A DNA stretch of 5,903 bases from Acidobacteriaceae bacterium (GTDB lineage: Bacteria; Acidobacteriota; Terriglobia; Terriglobales; Acidobacteriaceae): NCBI GenBank assembly GCA_030044455.1, contig JASHVU010000015.1:1-5903 (forward strand), in the 5' to 3' direction. The notes under the pieces were generated by a model. The model had not been told where the DNA came from and made no database searches. It saw only the letters and a program-made list of their open reading frames with translations. The position numbers and the translations under genes are program-made. Below are positions 1 to 5,649 of the stretch, one piece after another (position 1 is the stretch's first letter; each line of letters starts with the position of its first letter).

Positions 1-1508
1 CGTGCAATATAGTTGATTTCACCGTTGTCGAAGTAACCGCTGAAGGGGCCGGCGGTTGCTGGGAAAGTCTCCCCACTCTTGGTGAGGACGTTCCCATAGT
101 TAAGGGAAGCGCTGATGCGGTGCCTCTCAGAAAAATTGTGATCAACCTTGACGTCGATTCTGTACTCGTCCTCCAAAGGAGTGCCGGCGTACGAAGGGAA
201 ATTTCCGCTGATGAGGCGGTTTTGCGTAGGCGCATAGTACTTGGCGTAGGCGGCGGCAATATTTTGCGATATCGCGCCGACCCGGGCTTGCGGAATCTGG
301 TTATTGGCGAATGGCGTCGCGCAAGTTACGCCGCCAACCTGCGTCCAGGTTGTAGGATCGAAGACCTGCCCGTACTGGTACGGATCGCCTGTGCAGGGGT
401 TAATCCAAGGAGTTCCTGGGGGTGAACCGGCGGTGGTGTTTCCCGAAGGGACCATGATGGTACCCGTGCTCGCACCCATGGTGAGCAGCGGGCTCAGATC
501 GTAATTTCCCGACCCGTTGACAGTGACCATCTGGGTGAGCGGAACCGTGGACCCAGTGGGATTAAGGGTATTATCGGTCTGCTTGTAATACTCAAAATCG
601 CCGAAGAAGAAGGTGTGGTTCCTCCAAATGGGGCCACCGACGCTGCCGCCATAGTCGTTGAAACTATACGGCGCCCGAGGCACGTTGTAGTAATTGTCGA
701 TCCATTGATTGGCGTTCAGAACCTGATTCTGCAGATTCTCAAACGCGGAGCCGTGAAACTTGTTGGTGCCGGATTTGAGCGCAAGGACAATCGATCCACC
801 GCCGGTCTGGCTAAGCTCCGCATCCGTCACGTTGGTCTGAACTTGCATTTCCTGGATACCCTCCTGAACCGGAGGGATATTGTATCCCTGATTTCCCGCG
901 GCGCTGGCGTTGGCGCCGTCGATAAACAGGGAGTTGGTAAAGGTCTGGCCGCCCGCCATGCCAATCCAGCTCTGAGTGCCCCCTAGCGAAAGCGACGACT
1001 CTGACACGTTCGGAGAGGAAGCCATGAGGAGAGTGAAAGCGTTGCGTCCCCCGCTAGCATCCAGCGGCAGGTCCTCGATCGCGTCTGTCTCCAGAGTCGT
1101 GGATTCGGTGGCGTTTTGCGACTCCATAGCTGGAGCCGTAGCGGTCACTGTGACCGTTTCGCTTGTCGCTCCAACGGTCATGGTTACGTCGACCCTAATC
1201 TCCTGGCTCGCGAGCGGCGAAATGCCGGTCTGCGTGTAGGATTTGAAGCCGCCGCGCTGCACGTCTAACGTGTAAACCCCCACAGGCAGATTGGGGATGC
1301 TGTAAACGCCATCTCCATTCGTGGGGCTGGCAAACACCACCCCGGTGTCTTGATTCGTAACCGTAACGGCAGCTCCGCGCAGAACTGCTCCCGCCGAATC
1401 CTTTACTGTTCCCGTGATTGTTGCACGGTCTGTCTGGCCATAAGCCAAAGCGCAAACCGCCAACATCGCAAACAGCAATGTGCAGAATTTGGATCCTATT
1501 TTTCGCAT
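1..1508 (-). CDS. TonB-dependent receptor, Oar/SusC-like, 5' part only (runs off left edge)
   Basis: Outer-membrane receptor for TonB-driven import of an unknown large substrate. The minus strand reads as one uninterrupted frame of 502 codons to the window edge. Residues 1-24 form a signal peptide (MRKIGSKF, then a hydrophobic core, with likely cleavage at AYG|Q). Residues 27-115 form a carboxypeptidase-regulatory-like beta-sandwich (ITGTVKDSAGAVLRGAAVTV ... GVYSIPNLPVGVYTLDV). A plug domain spans about 130-250 and includes IEDLPLD, NSLFIDGAN and GGGSIVLALKSGTNKFHGSAFE. The beta-barrel begins near 255 with GGSVGGPIWRNHTFFFGDFEY, a pattern very common in acidobacterial receptors. Family members are usually about 1,000-1,200 residues, so roughly half is present. 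The ATG at 1508 is supported by a Shine-Dalgarno sequence and by the signal peptide that follows it directly. It is divergent from the membrane regulator at 2183. The substrate cannot be deduced; many acidobacterial relatives are assumed to take up glycans or peptides. Confidence 0.95.
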   Translation of the reverse strand, partial: MRKIGSKFCTLLFAMLAVCALAYGQTDRATITGTVKDSAGAVLRGAAVTVTNQDTGVVFASPTNGDGVYSIPNLPVGVYTLDVQRGGFKSYTQTGISPLASQEIRVDVTMTVGATSETVTVTATAPAMESQNATESTTLETDAIEDLPLDASGGRNAFTLLMASSPNVSESSLSLGGTQSWIGMAGGQTFTNSLFIDGANASAAGNQGYNIPPVQEGIQEMQVQTNVTDAELSQTGGGSIVLALKSGTNKFHGSAFENLQNQVLNANQWIDNYYNVPRAPYSFNDYGGSVGGPIWRNHTFFFGDFEYYKQTDNTLNPTGSTVPLTQMVTVNGSGNYDLSPLLTMGASTGTIMVPSGNTTAGSPPGTPWINPCTGDPYQYGQVFDPTTWTQVGGVTCATPFANNQIPQARVGAISQNIAAAYAKYYAPTQNRLISGNFPSYAGTPLEDEYRIDVKVDHNFSERHRISASLNYGNVLTKSGETFPATAGPFSGYFDNGEINYIA

Positions 1509-1515
1509 CGCTTGA

Positions 1516-1523
1516 CCTTTCTC
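1516..1523 (-). promoter_or_regulatory. Ribosome binding site of the TonB-dependent receptor
   Basis: On the minus strand GAGAAAGG lies 7 bases before the ATG at 1508. It is a purine-rich Shine-Dalgarno-like stretch and supports this start codon. Confidence 0.6.
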
Positions 1524-1602
1524 AACCGTCGCCGGTCAGTTTGATATTTTGATTGCAACCCGCCTTGCGGATCTATTTAGTTTCGGCCCGCGGCGGCAGA
1601 TG

Positions 1603-1608
1603 ATTCTA
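1603..1608 (-). promoter_or_regulatory. Candidate -10 element for the receptor gene
   Basis: The minus strand reads TAGAAT, a one-base mismatch to TATAAT. The 17-base-upstream position shows no recognisable -35 hexamer; it is occupied by the first copy of the tandem repeat (1618-1629). A promoter with a good -10, a missing -35 and a repeat in its place would fit activator-dependent transcription. It predicts a leader of roughly 90 bases. The hexamer alone is weak evidence. Confidence 0.3.
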
Positions 1609-1617
1609 AGAACCTGA

Positions 1618-1659
1618 TTGACATCGAACGTCAGCACTCACACGTTTTTGACCTCGAAC
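1618..1659. repeat. Tandem direct repeat, candidate operator
   Basis: TTGACATCGAAC (1618-1629) and TTGACCTCGAAC (1648-1659) are identical at 11 of 12 positions and are exactly 30 bases apart, about three helical turns, so they present the same DNA face. Each copy is followed by CACTCAC (1635-1641 and 1667-1673), which extends the similarity. The pair lies between the divergent receptor and regulator genes, 110-150 bases before the receptor start and next to a candidate -10. Winged-helix regulators of the OmpR/CadC type commonly bind direct repeats, so the neighbouring regulator is the obvious candidate ligand. That assignment is inference. Confidence 0.45.
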
Positions 1660-1665
1660 AAAAAC
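1644..1665. repeat. Perfect 7-bp inverted repeat
   Basis: GTTTTTG (1644-1650) and CAAAAAC (1659-1665) form perfect arms around an 8-base spacer. It overlaps the second copy of the tandem repeat. It could be a dimer operator or a small hairpin in a transcript; the A/T-rich arms make chance occurrence possible. Confidence 0.35.
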
Positions 1666-1938
1666 CCACTCACGTGCGTCAAGAACCTCGGAGGAACATA
1701 AAAGCTGCGTAGGAAACACGTCACAGAGCTACACGAACGGTAAAACCCTTACCTACCACCGTCATCTTGAAAACGGAGTCGCAAGATCGGTTCTCCTCTC
1801 GCCTTTGAGGGAAGATGCAGTCTTCTGAACTCCGAGTGAATCCTGAAGCCGACCGGGGGATGGCCCTTACGCGATAAACTCTTCTTCCACTGAGGAAGTT
1901 CCTGTCAGGTCAATACCTACCTGGACCTCAAGGACTGT

Positions 1939-1992
1939 CGAAAGCGTTTTCAAAGTTCCTGATTCGCTGCTTTCGCCAACTGCGCCGAAAGC
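1939..1992. repeat. Three-part inverted repeat (CGAAAGC / GCTTTCG / CGAAAGC)
   Basis: CGAAAGC occurs at 1939-1945 and again at 1986-1992, and its exact complement GCTTTCG lies between them at 1969-1975. The middle copy could pair with either flank, with loops of 23 or 10 bases. In a transcript running toward the regulator this would give two mutually exclusive hairpins; in DNA it could be a set of operator half-sites. The arms are only 7 bp, so chance is a real alternative. Confidence 0.3.
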
Positions 1993-2012
1993 TCCCATCA
2001 CCCAATTCCGGC

Positions 2013-2041
2013 TTGCTTAGGGTGGTTTCGCGGCGTATCCT
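2013..2041 (+). promoter_or_regulatory. Weak candidate promoter upstream of the uORF
   Basis: TTGCTT (2013-2018) and TATCCT (2036-2041) are spaced by 17 bases. They match the sigma-70 consensus at only 3 and 4 of 6 positions. The optimal spacing and the position about 45-50 bases before the uORF start are the only support. Confidence 0.2.
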
Positions 2042-2080
2042 GATCAACGCAGAAAAGGATGCTGAATAAACTCGACGTTG

Positions 2081-2085
2081 GGAAG
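2081..2085 (+). promoter_or_regulatory. Ribosome binding site of the uORF
   Basis: GGAAG, preceded by another G, ends 8 bases before the ATG at 2094. It is the only good Shine-Dalgarno-like sequence upstream of the membrane regulator, whose own ATG at 2183 has none. This is why the small ORF is considered as the possible ribosome entry point. Confidence 0.4.
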
Positions 2086-2093
2086 TTCCATTG

Positions 2094-2189
2094 ATGTCTA
2101 ATCGAGTTAACGCAACAGTGAGGAAACAGGTTACGGTCGCTAACCAGCTGATTTATGATAGCGATACACGGTTGTTACCCGAATGTTAA
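2094..2189 (+). CDS. Small upstream ORF (31 residues) overlapping the regulator start
   Basis: An ATG at 2094 opens a 31-codon frame, MSNRVNATVRKQVTVANQLI followed by YDSDTRLLPEC, ending with TAA at 2187-2189. Its last bases overlap the ATG of the membrane regulator by 7 bases (...GAATGTTAA), the geometry expected of translational coupling. It has a Shine-Dalgarno-like GGAAG at good spacing, whereas the regulator lacks one. The peptide has no recognisable family, signal peptide or membrane segment. It may be a real leader peptide that sets the translation level of the regulator, or a chance ORF: at this length the frame alone proves little. If transcription starts from the TATGAT element at 2154 the uORF would not be in the mRNA at all. 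Confidence 0.35.
   Translation: MSNRVNATVRKQVTVANQLIYDSDTRLLPEC
2154..2159 (+). promoter_or_regulatory. Candidate -10 element close to the regulator start
   Basis: TATGAT differs from TATAAT at one base. No good -35 is present at 16-18 bases upstream. Transcription from here would begin near 2166 and give a leader of only about 17 bases without a Shine-Dalgarno sequence. It competes with the model in which transcription starts further upstream and passes through the uORF. Confidence 0.25.
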
Positions 2190-3469
2190 ACGTTCACCAG
2201 AAGGAAAGTGAAAAGGCCGGCTCTATCGATCAGCAGATTTGTCTCGCTGAGGTCGACCGCCTTGTACGGAGTCCTTCTCTTTCGGGAAGTGAAGCTCTTT
2301 GCAAGTTGCTCCAGTTCCTGGCCCAGCATACGCTGAATTCCCCGGAAGACCATCTAAAGGAGTACGAAATTGCAACCCAGGTATTCGGCCGCCCAGCGGA
2401 TTTCGATCCTCAAGCCGACTCGGGAGTCCGCGTACAAATGGGTCGCCTCCGTTCGAAGCTGGCGGAACACTACCAAACGGCAGGCGCAGAGGACCCTATT
2501 CAAGTTGAGGTGCCCAAAGGTGGCTACTCCCTCACATTTCGTCAGCGGGTCATCACAGCAACGGCAGATCCAATACCGATAAGCGCCCCGGTCCCTACAA
2601 CGAAACCGGCGCGAACCGGGGTGCGGCTCTCATTGCTGATAGGCGCCACCACATTAATCTGCGTTATTTCCGCAGCTGGCGTTCTGATCGTTGTCTCTCA
2701 CCGATCACCAGGCTCGTCCAACACCGCGGCCAACCAAACGGCCCAATCGGCTCCTCAAAGCCTGCAGACATTTTGGGGACCCTTTCTACAGGGCTCACAG
2801 GCCCCGTTTGTTATTTTCAGCAATGCACAGTTCGTTGGGAATCCCATTACGGGAATGCGGTATTACGATCCTTCAAAGGATCCTCGCGATCAAATCTCGG
2901 AACACTACACCGGGATCGGGGAAGTGATGGGAGTGGAGGAATTGGAAGGCCTATTCCTTCGTTTAGGGCGGCAAATTCAAATTAAGAGAGGCGGCCTTTT
3001 TACTCTCGACGATGCGCGCAAGAATAATCTGATTTTTGTGGGTTCACCGACAGAGAATCTTACTCTCGGCGAGATTCCTCAGAATAGCGGCTTTGCCTTT
3101 AAACGTCTTCAAGTGCGTCAAAACGATTGGGTTCAGGCGGTGATCGATCTACGGCCAGGGCCGGGCGAGAACGCCACGTATCTCCCCTCACCAGAAACAC
3201 AATTGATGCAGGTCGACTACGCGGTAATCACCCTGACCCACGGACTCGATCGTTCCCGGTGGACGCTTATTCTTGCAGGTGCATCAACCGTTGGCACCCA
3301 GGCGGCGGTCGACTATGCCTGCGACCCCGATTCAGTCAAAGATCTTCTTCACCGGCTTGACGTACCACTCGGCGCCGGCATGGAGCCTTTTGAAGCGCTG
3401 CTTCGAATCAAGGTAGCGAACGATGTTCCTCTTACGAGTGAGTTGGTAAAGTTTCGCAAAACAGAATGA
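2183..3469 (+). CDS. Single-pass membrane regulator with N-terminal winged-helix-like domain and periplasmic sensor-like domain
   Basis: A 428-residue protein of a type I recall from many acidobacterial genomes, usually annotated as hypothetical. Residues 22-121 form a domain with the signature LKEYEIATQVFGRPADFDPQ, then VRVQMGRLRSKLAEHY, then DPIQVEVPKGGYSLTF; the order and the closing PKGGY beta-hairpin resemble a winged-helix DNA-binding fold as in CadC/OmpR, but I cannot prove DNA binding. A Pro/Thr-rich linker (129-143) leads to one transmembrane helix at about 149-171 (LSLLIGATTLICVISAAGVL...). A low-complexity Ser/Ala/Gln linker follows, then a roughly 230-residue domain (196-428) with FVIFSNAQFVG, GMRYYDP, LIFVGSPTENLTL, YAVITL and ILAGASTVGTQAAVDY. 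With N-in topology this domain is periplasmic. The start is the first ATG after an in-frame stop at 2159; it lacks a Shine-Dalgarno sequence. Divergence from the TonB-dependent receptor suggests it controls that receptor, a ToxR/CadC-like one-component arrangement (inference). Confidence 0.85.
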   Translation: MLNVHQKESEKAGSIDQQICLAEVDRLVRSPSLSGSEALCKLLQFLAQHTLNSPEDHLKEYEIATQVFGRPADFDPQADSGVRVQMGRLRSKLAEHYQTAGAEDPIQVEVPKGGYSLTFRQRVITATADPIPISAPVPTTKPARTGVRLSLLIGATTLICVISAAGVLIVVSHRSPGSSNTAANQTAQSAPQSLQTFWGPFLQGSQAPFVIFSNAQFVGNPITGMRYYDPSKDPRDQISEHYTGIGEVMGVEELEGLFLRLGRQIQIKRGGLFTLDDARKNNLIFVGSPTENLTLGEIPQNSGFAFKRLQVRQNDWVQAVIDLRPGPGENATYLPSPETQLMQVDYAVITLTHGLDRSRWTLILAGASTVGTQAAVDYACDPDSVKDLLHRLDVPLGAGMEPFEALLRIKVANDVPLTSELVKFRKTE

Positions 3470-3553
3470 TTTTCCTCGGCATCCGGACATCATCACGCTG
3501 TTTAAAGCGCGCAAGCGTCCATCCTTTGCCCGGCAGATCGCAATTGTGTTACA
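3470..3553. other. Short convergent intergenic region, no clear terminator
   Basis: The membrane regulator and the AraC gene converge here, so a bidirectional terminator would be expected. The only structure seen is CGCT (3496-3499) with AGCG (3506-3509) around a 6-base loop, with no T-tract on either strand. I do not call a terminator. Confidence 0.5.
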
Positions 3554-4462
3554 TCACTGTGCTTTGCCCGGTTGCCTGGCTCGCAGGCACTCGCGCGGGC
3601 CACATCCATAGGCCTGAGTGAAGACTTTGTAAAACTGTGCGTAACTACCGAATCCCGCAGCATATACGGCCTCTGAGAGAGTCGCCTGGTCGGGCCGGCG
3701 GTACTGCTCAAAGAAGCGCGCAAGTCGCAAGGAGTTGCGGTATCGATTGAGAGGCACACCGATCTGGCGGTGAAATGTCCGGCTTAAATGCGATTTGCTC
3801 GTTCCGCAGGCCCTCGCGAGGCGAGCCAGGTCCTGCTCATTCTCGTCCTCGCTCAAGAGCTTAAGCGCACGCCGCACCGCCGGATGCAGAGCAACCGCAT
3901 CGCGTCTCGACTGGCCGCTGAACTGTTTGCTCCAGCAGAACAGCAGCAGATAATGCAGGCCTGCATTCAGTGCGTCGGGGTCGTGGTGCGCGAAATGAAA
4001 ACTCGATGCCGGACCGAAGCCGGCCTCCCGGTTCAGCAAATCCGCATCCAAGGAGCTGCGCATTGAGGAATCCAACACGTTGCATACCAGATCGAAGGAC
4101 TTGGGGTCGAGCACCGTGCTCAAAATGTGATCCCGTTGATCCGGCGAATGCTTGAGTCCTTCATATGCGGCTGTATGACACGATTTGTTGATAAGTGACG
4201 GCTTGAATGCCACGACGTAAAATCGCGCGTTAACGGACCGGTCCACCAATTGATGTTCCTGGTCGGGGAACAGCCACAGAATGGTCCTGGGCGAAAACGT
4301 AAACCTGCACCCGTTCATCACGTAGGTGATAGTTCCCTGGACAACCAGGTTCAACTCCAGTTCGGCATGGTGATGAGATTCGATTCTCTGTAAGTTTCGT
4401 GCGGATTCTGCCAGGTAAAGCAAACCATCATACTCGCGATCGAGCTTCAGGTTCACCAGCAT
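3554..4462 (-). CDS. AraC-family transcriptional regulator with N-terminal cupin-type sensor
   Basis: A cytoplasmic DNA-binding regulator, 302 residues with the start chosen here, a typical AraC length. Residues 28-90 look like the cupin-type ligand-binding half: RIESHHHAELELNLVVQGTI, a three-histidine run, then WLFPDQEHQLVDRS and FYVVAFKPSL. The C-terminal part has both helix-turn-helix units: about 208-231 (QDLARLARACGTSKSHLSRTFH) and about 262-285 (LSEAVYAAGFGSYAQFYKVF), followed by the GCGPRECLR tail that corresponds to the usual G-x-x-P-x-x-Y/L-R ending. The frame is open up to 4660, but that would run deep into the divergent mutarotase gene, and the extra residues are not AraC-like. The ATG at 4462 removes the overlap and sits directly behind a good promoter-like sequence. 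An ATG at 4552 is the main alternative (332 residues). It probably controls the divergent mutarotase and its downstream gene, with a sugar as effector (inference). Confidence 0.9.
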   Translation of the reverse strand: MLVNLKLDREYDGLLYLAESARNLQRIESHHHAELELNLVVQGTITYVMNGCRFTFSPRTILWLFPDQEHQLVDRSVNARFYVVAFKPSLINKSCHTAAYEGLKHSPDQRDHILSTVLDPKSFDLVCNVLDSSMRSSLDADLLNREAGFGPASSFHFAHHDPDALNAGLHYLLLFCWSKQFSGQSRRDAVALHPAVRRALKLLSEDENEQDLARLARACGTSKSHLSRTFHRQIGVPLNRYRNSLRLARFFEQYRRPDQATLSEAVYAAGFGSYAQFYKVFTQAYGCGPRECLRARQPGKAQ

Positions 4463-4468
4463 TAGGAC

Positions 4469-4498
4469 AATATACGAAATCTTTTGATCACTTGTCGA
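4469..4498 (-). promoter_or_regulatory. Candidate sigma-70-type promoter of the AraC gene, apparently leaderless
   Basis: On the minus strand TCGACA (complement of 4493-4498) and TATATT (complement of 4469-4474) each match consensus at 5 of 6 positions and are spaced by 18 bases. The -10 ends 6 bases before the ATG at 4462, so transcription would begin at or next to the A of the start codon. No Shine-Dalgarno sequence precedes that ATG, consistent with a leaderless mRNA. Confidence 0.45.
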
Positions 4499-4503
4499 GA
4501 AGA

Positions 4504-4513
4504 CATCGCGATG
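4504..4513. promoter_or_regulatory. 10-bp perfect palindrome between AraC and mutarotase genes
   Basis: CATCGCGATG is a perfect palindrome in the 88-base divergent gap, just upstream of the AraC -35 element and 38 bases before the mutarotase start. It could be an operator for a dimeric regulator. AraC proteins more often bind direct repeats, so its ligand is uncertain. Confidence 0.25.
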
Positions 4514-4550
4514 GGCCCCCTGTAATGTGAAGCAGGCTCGCTCGTCGGCC

Positions 4551-5618
4551 ATGAGAACCTTCCCCTTGACTACACGAGCATTTGGACGTCTCCCGTCCGG
4601 CGAATCGATCGAGGCATGGACGCTGTGCGGGGCTGGCGGCCTCACGCTTGAAGTCATCACCTACGGAGCAATTGTCACTCAATTGAAGGTGCCTGACAAA
4701 AATGGCCGCCTTGCCGATGTGGTGCTGGGATTCAATAACCTGGACTCCTATTTGGCAGATTGCGCGTATGTCGGCTCCGTGGTCGGCCGCGTCGCGGGAC
4801 GCATCCCCGGAGGCCGATTCAATCTGGAAGGCAATACCTACGAACTTGCGCGCAACGATCCTCCCAATCATCTTCATGGCGGCCTGGCGGGGTTCAATAA
4901 GAAGGTCTGGCACGCCGCCTCCCAAAACGGCTCGAACGGCGCACCTTCGCTGAGCCTTGCTTACAAGAGCTTGCATGGCGAAGAAGGTTATCCCGGCGCC
5001 GTCGATGTCGTGCTTACCTTCACAGTCCGGCACGACAATGTCTTGCTGATTGATACGCAAGCCACTACGGACCGCGCCACCCCGTTCAGTCTCACTTTTC
5101 ATCACTACTTCAACCTTGCTGGAGAAGCCGCAGGCTCAATCGCCGATCACGAGCTTCAGGTTCATTCCGACGAATTTGTTCCAGCCGACGAGCACATGAC
5201 GCCGCTCGGCCGTCTTGAACCGGTTACTGGCCGCAACAATGATTTCCGCCGGCCGCGAAATCTTGGCGCTGCACTCCCGCTTCTGTTTCGGAGACATGGC
5301 GACCTGTATCGTATTCGCCGGACCTCGCAGCAACGCGCTGTATCGGAGCCGACACCCGCCGTCCGCCTCGTCCATCAAGACAGCGGGCGCGTTCTCGAAG
5401 TGTCCACGACGGCTGACTATCTGCAGCTGTATTCCGGCTCCGGGCTCGACGGCTCCGTAGTCGGAAAGTCCGGCGTTCCCTACGCGCGTCACGCGGGGAT
5501 TTGCCTTGAATGTGAAGGCTATCCGGACGGCGCCAATGTTCCGCAAATGGGCGATATCATTCTGCGTCCCGGTTTTCCGCGGCGCGAAACCACGGCTTAC
5601 GCTTTTCAACTCGCGTAA
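4551..5618 (+). CDS. Galactose mutarotase-family enzyme (aldose 1-epimerase)
   Basis: Predicted to interconvert alpha and beta anomers of an aldose, in the cytoplasm since no signal peptide is seen. With the ATG at 4551 it has 355 residues, the usual GalM length. Family landmarks appear in order: LTLEVITYGAIVTQLKVPD (31-49), ADVVLGFNNLDSYL (65-78 region upstream of VGRVAGRI), the arginine in GRVAGRI (80-85), the NHLHGG motif (106-111), FHHYFNL (183-189) with His184 as the presumed catalytic acid/base partner, HGDLY (249-253) with an Asp at the substrate-binding position, SGRVLEVST (278-286), LDGS...GKSG and AGICLECEGYPDGAN (315-329) with Glu320 as presumed catalytic base. The usual NH-x-YF motif reads FHHYF, and YDHNF reads HGDLY, which marks a divergent subfamily rather than damage. 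A GTG eight codons earlier (4527) is an alternative start; neither has a strong Shine-Dalgarno sequence. It is divergent from the AraC gene and 31 bases ahead of the desaturase-like gene. The actual sugar is unknown. Confidence 0.92.
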   Translation: MRTFPLTTRAFGRLPSGESIEAWTLCGAGGLTLEVITYGAIVTQLKVPDKNGRLADVVLGFNNLDSYLADCAYVGSVVGRVAGRIPGGRFNLEGNTYELARNDPPNHLHGGLAGFNKKVWHAASQNGSNGAPSLSLAYKSLHGEEGYPGAVDVVLTFTVRHDNVLLIDTQATTDRATPFSLTFHHYFNLAGEAAGSIADHELQVHSDEFVPADEHMTPLGRLEPVTGRNNDFRRPRNLGAALPLLFRRHGDLYRIRRTSQQRAVSEPTPAVRLVHQDSGRVLEVSTTADYLQLYSGSGLDGSVVGKSGVPYARHAGICLECEGYPDGANVPQMGDIILRPGFPRRETTAYAFQLA

Positions 5619-5633
5619 AGAACTCTTCCCCAC

Positions 5634-5638
5634 AGAGG
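5634..5638 (+). promoter_or_regulatory. Ribosome binding site of the desaturase-like gene
   Basis: AGAGG lies 11 bases before the ATG at 5650. The spacing is slightly long but it is the best purine-rich match in the 31-base gap behind the mutarotase stop. Confidence 0.4.
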
Positions 5639-5649
5639 TCCGCTCGGAT

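Larger units (their letters stand above)
1509..2093. other. Long divergent intergenic region
   Basis: About 585 bases separate the receptor start from the first small ORF on the other strand. I found no convincing coding frame, RNA gene or mobile element. What is visible is the tandem repeat and candidate -10 near the receptor, inverted repeats at 1644-1665 and 1939-1992, and a weak plus-strand promoter-like pair TTGCTT (2013-2018) and TATCCT (2036-2041) separated by 17 bases. The stretch 1681-1930 shows nothing recognisable. This is longer than needed for two simple promoters, which leaves room for additional regulatory sites or a small RNA that cannot be called from sequence alone. Confidence 0.6.

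Noticed and set aside
120..1239. Several plus-strand open frames of 66-123 codons.
   Set aside because: All lie opposite the continuous receptor frame, which has clear signal peptide, regulatory-like, plug and barrel motifs.
1896..2089. AAGTTCC occurring three times (1896-1902, 1953-1959, 2083-2089).
   Set aside because: Irregular spacing and a short word; expected by chance, and the last copy overlaps the uORF ribosome binding site.
3496..3518. Possible bidirectional terminator in the convergent gap.
   Set aside because: Stems of only 4-5 bp and no T-tract on either strand.
4463..4660. N-terminal extension of the AraC protein (66 extra codons).
   Set aside because: It overlaps the mutarotase coding region, is not AraC-like, and a promoter-like sequence lies directly before the internal ATG at 4462.
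4488..5105. 205-codon open frame on the minus strand.
   Set aside because: It is antisense to the mutarotase, shows no family motifs and overlaps the AraC promoter region; a shadow of a GC-rich gene.
5290..5345. Possible frameshift in the mutarotase, because another frame reads MATCIVFAGPRSN, which resembles the YDHxxVF region of typical GalM proteins.
   Set aside because: The main frame runs without a stop through LPLLFRRHGDLYRIRRT to VHQDSGRVLEVST, and I recall an LLF-x-x-HGDLY version in a GalM subfamily. Only one frame is needed.
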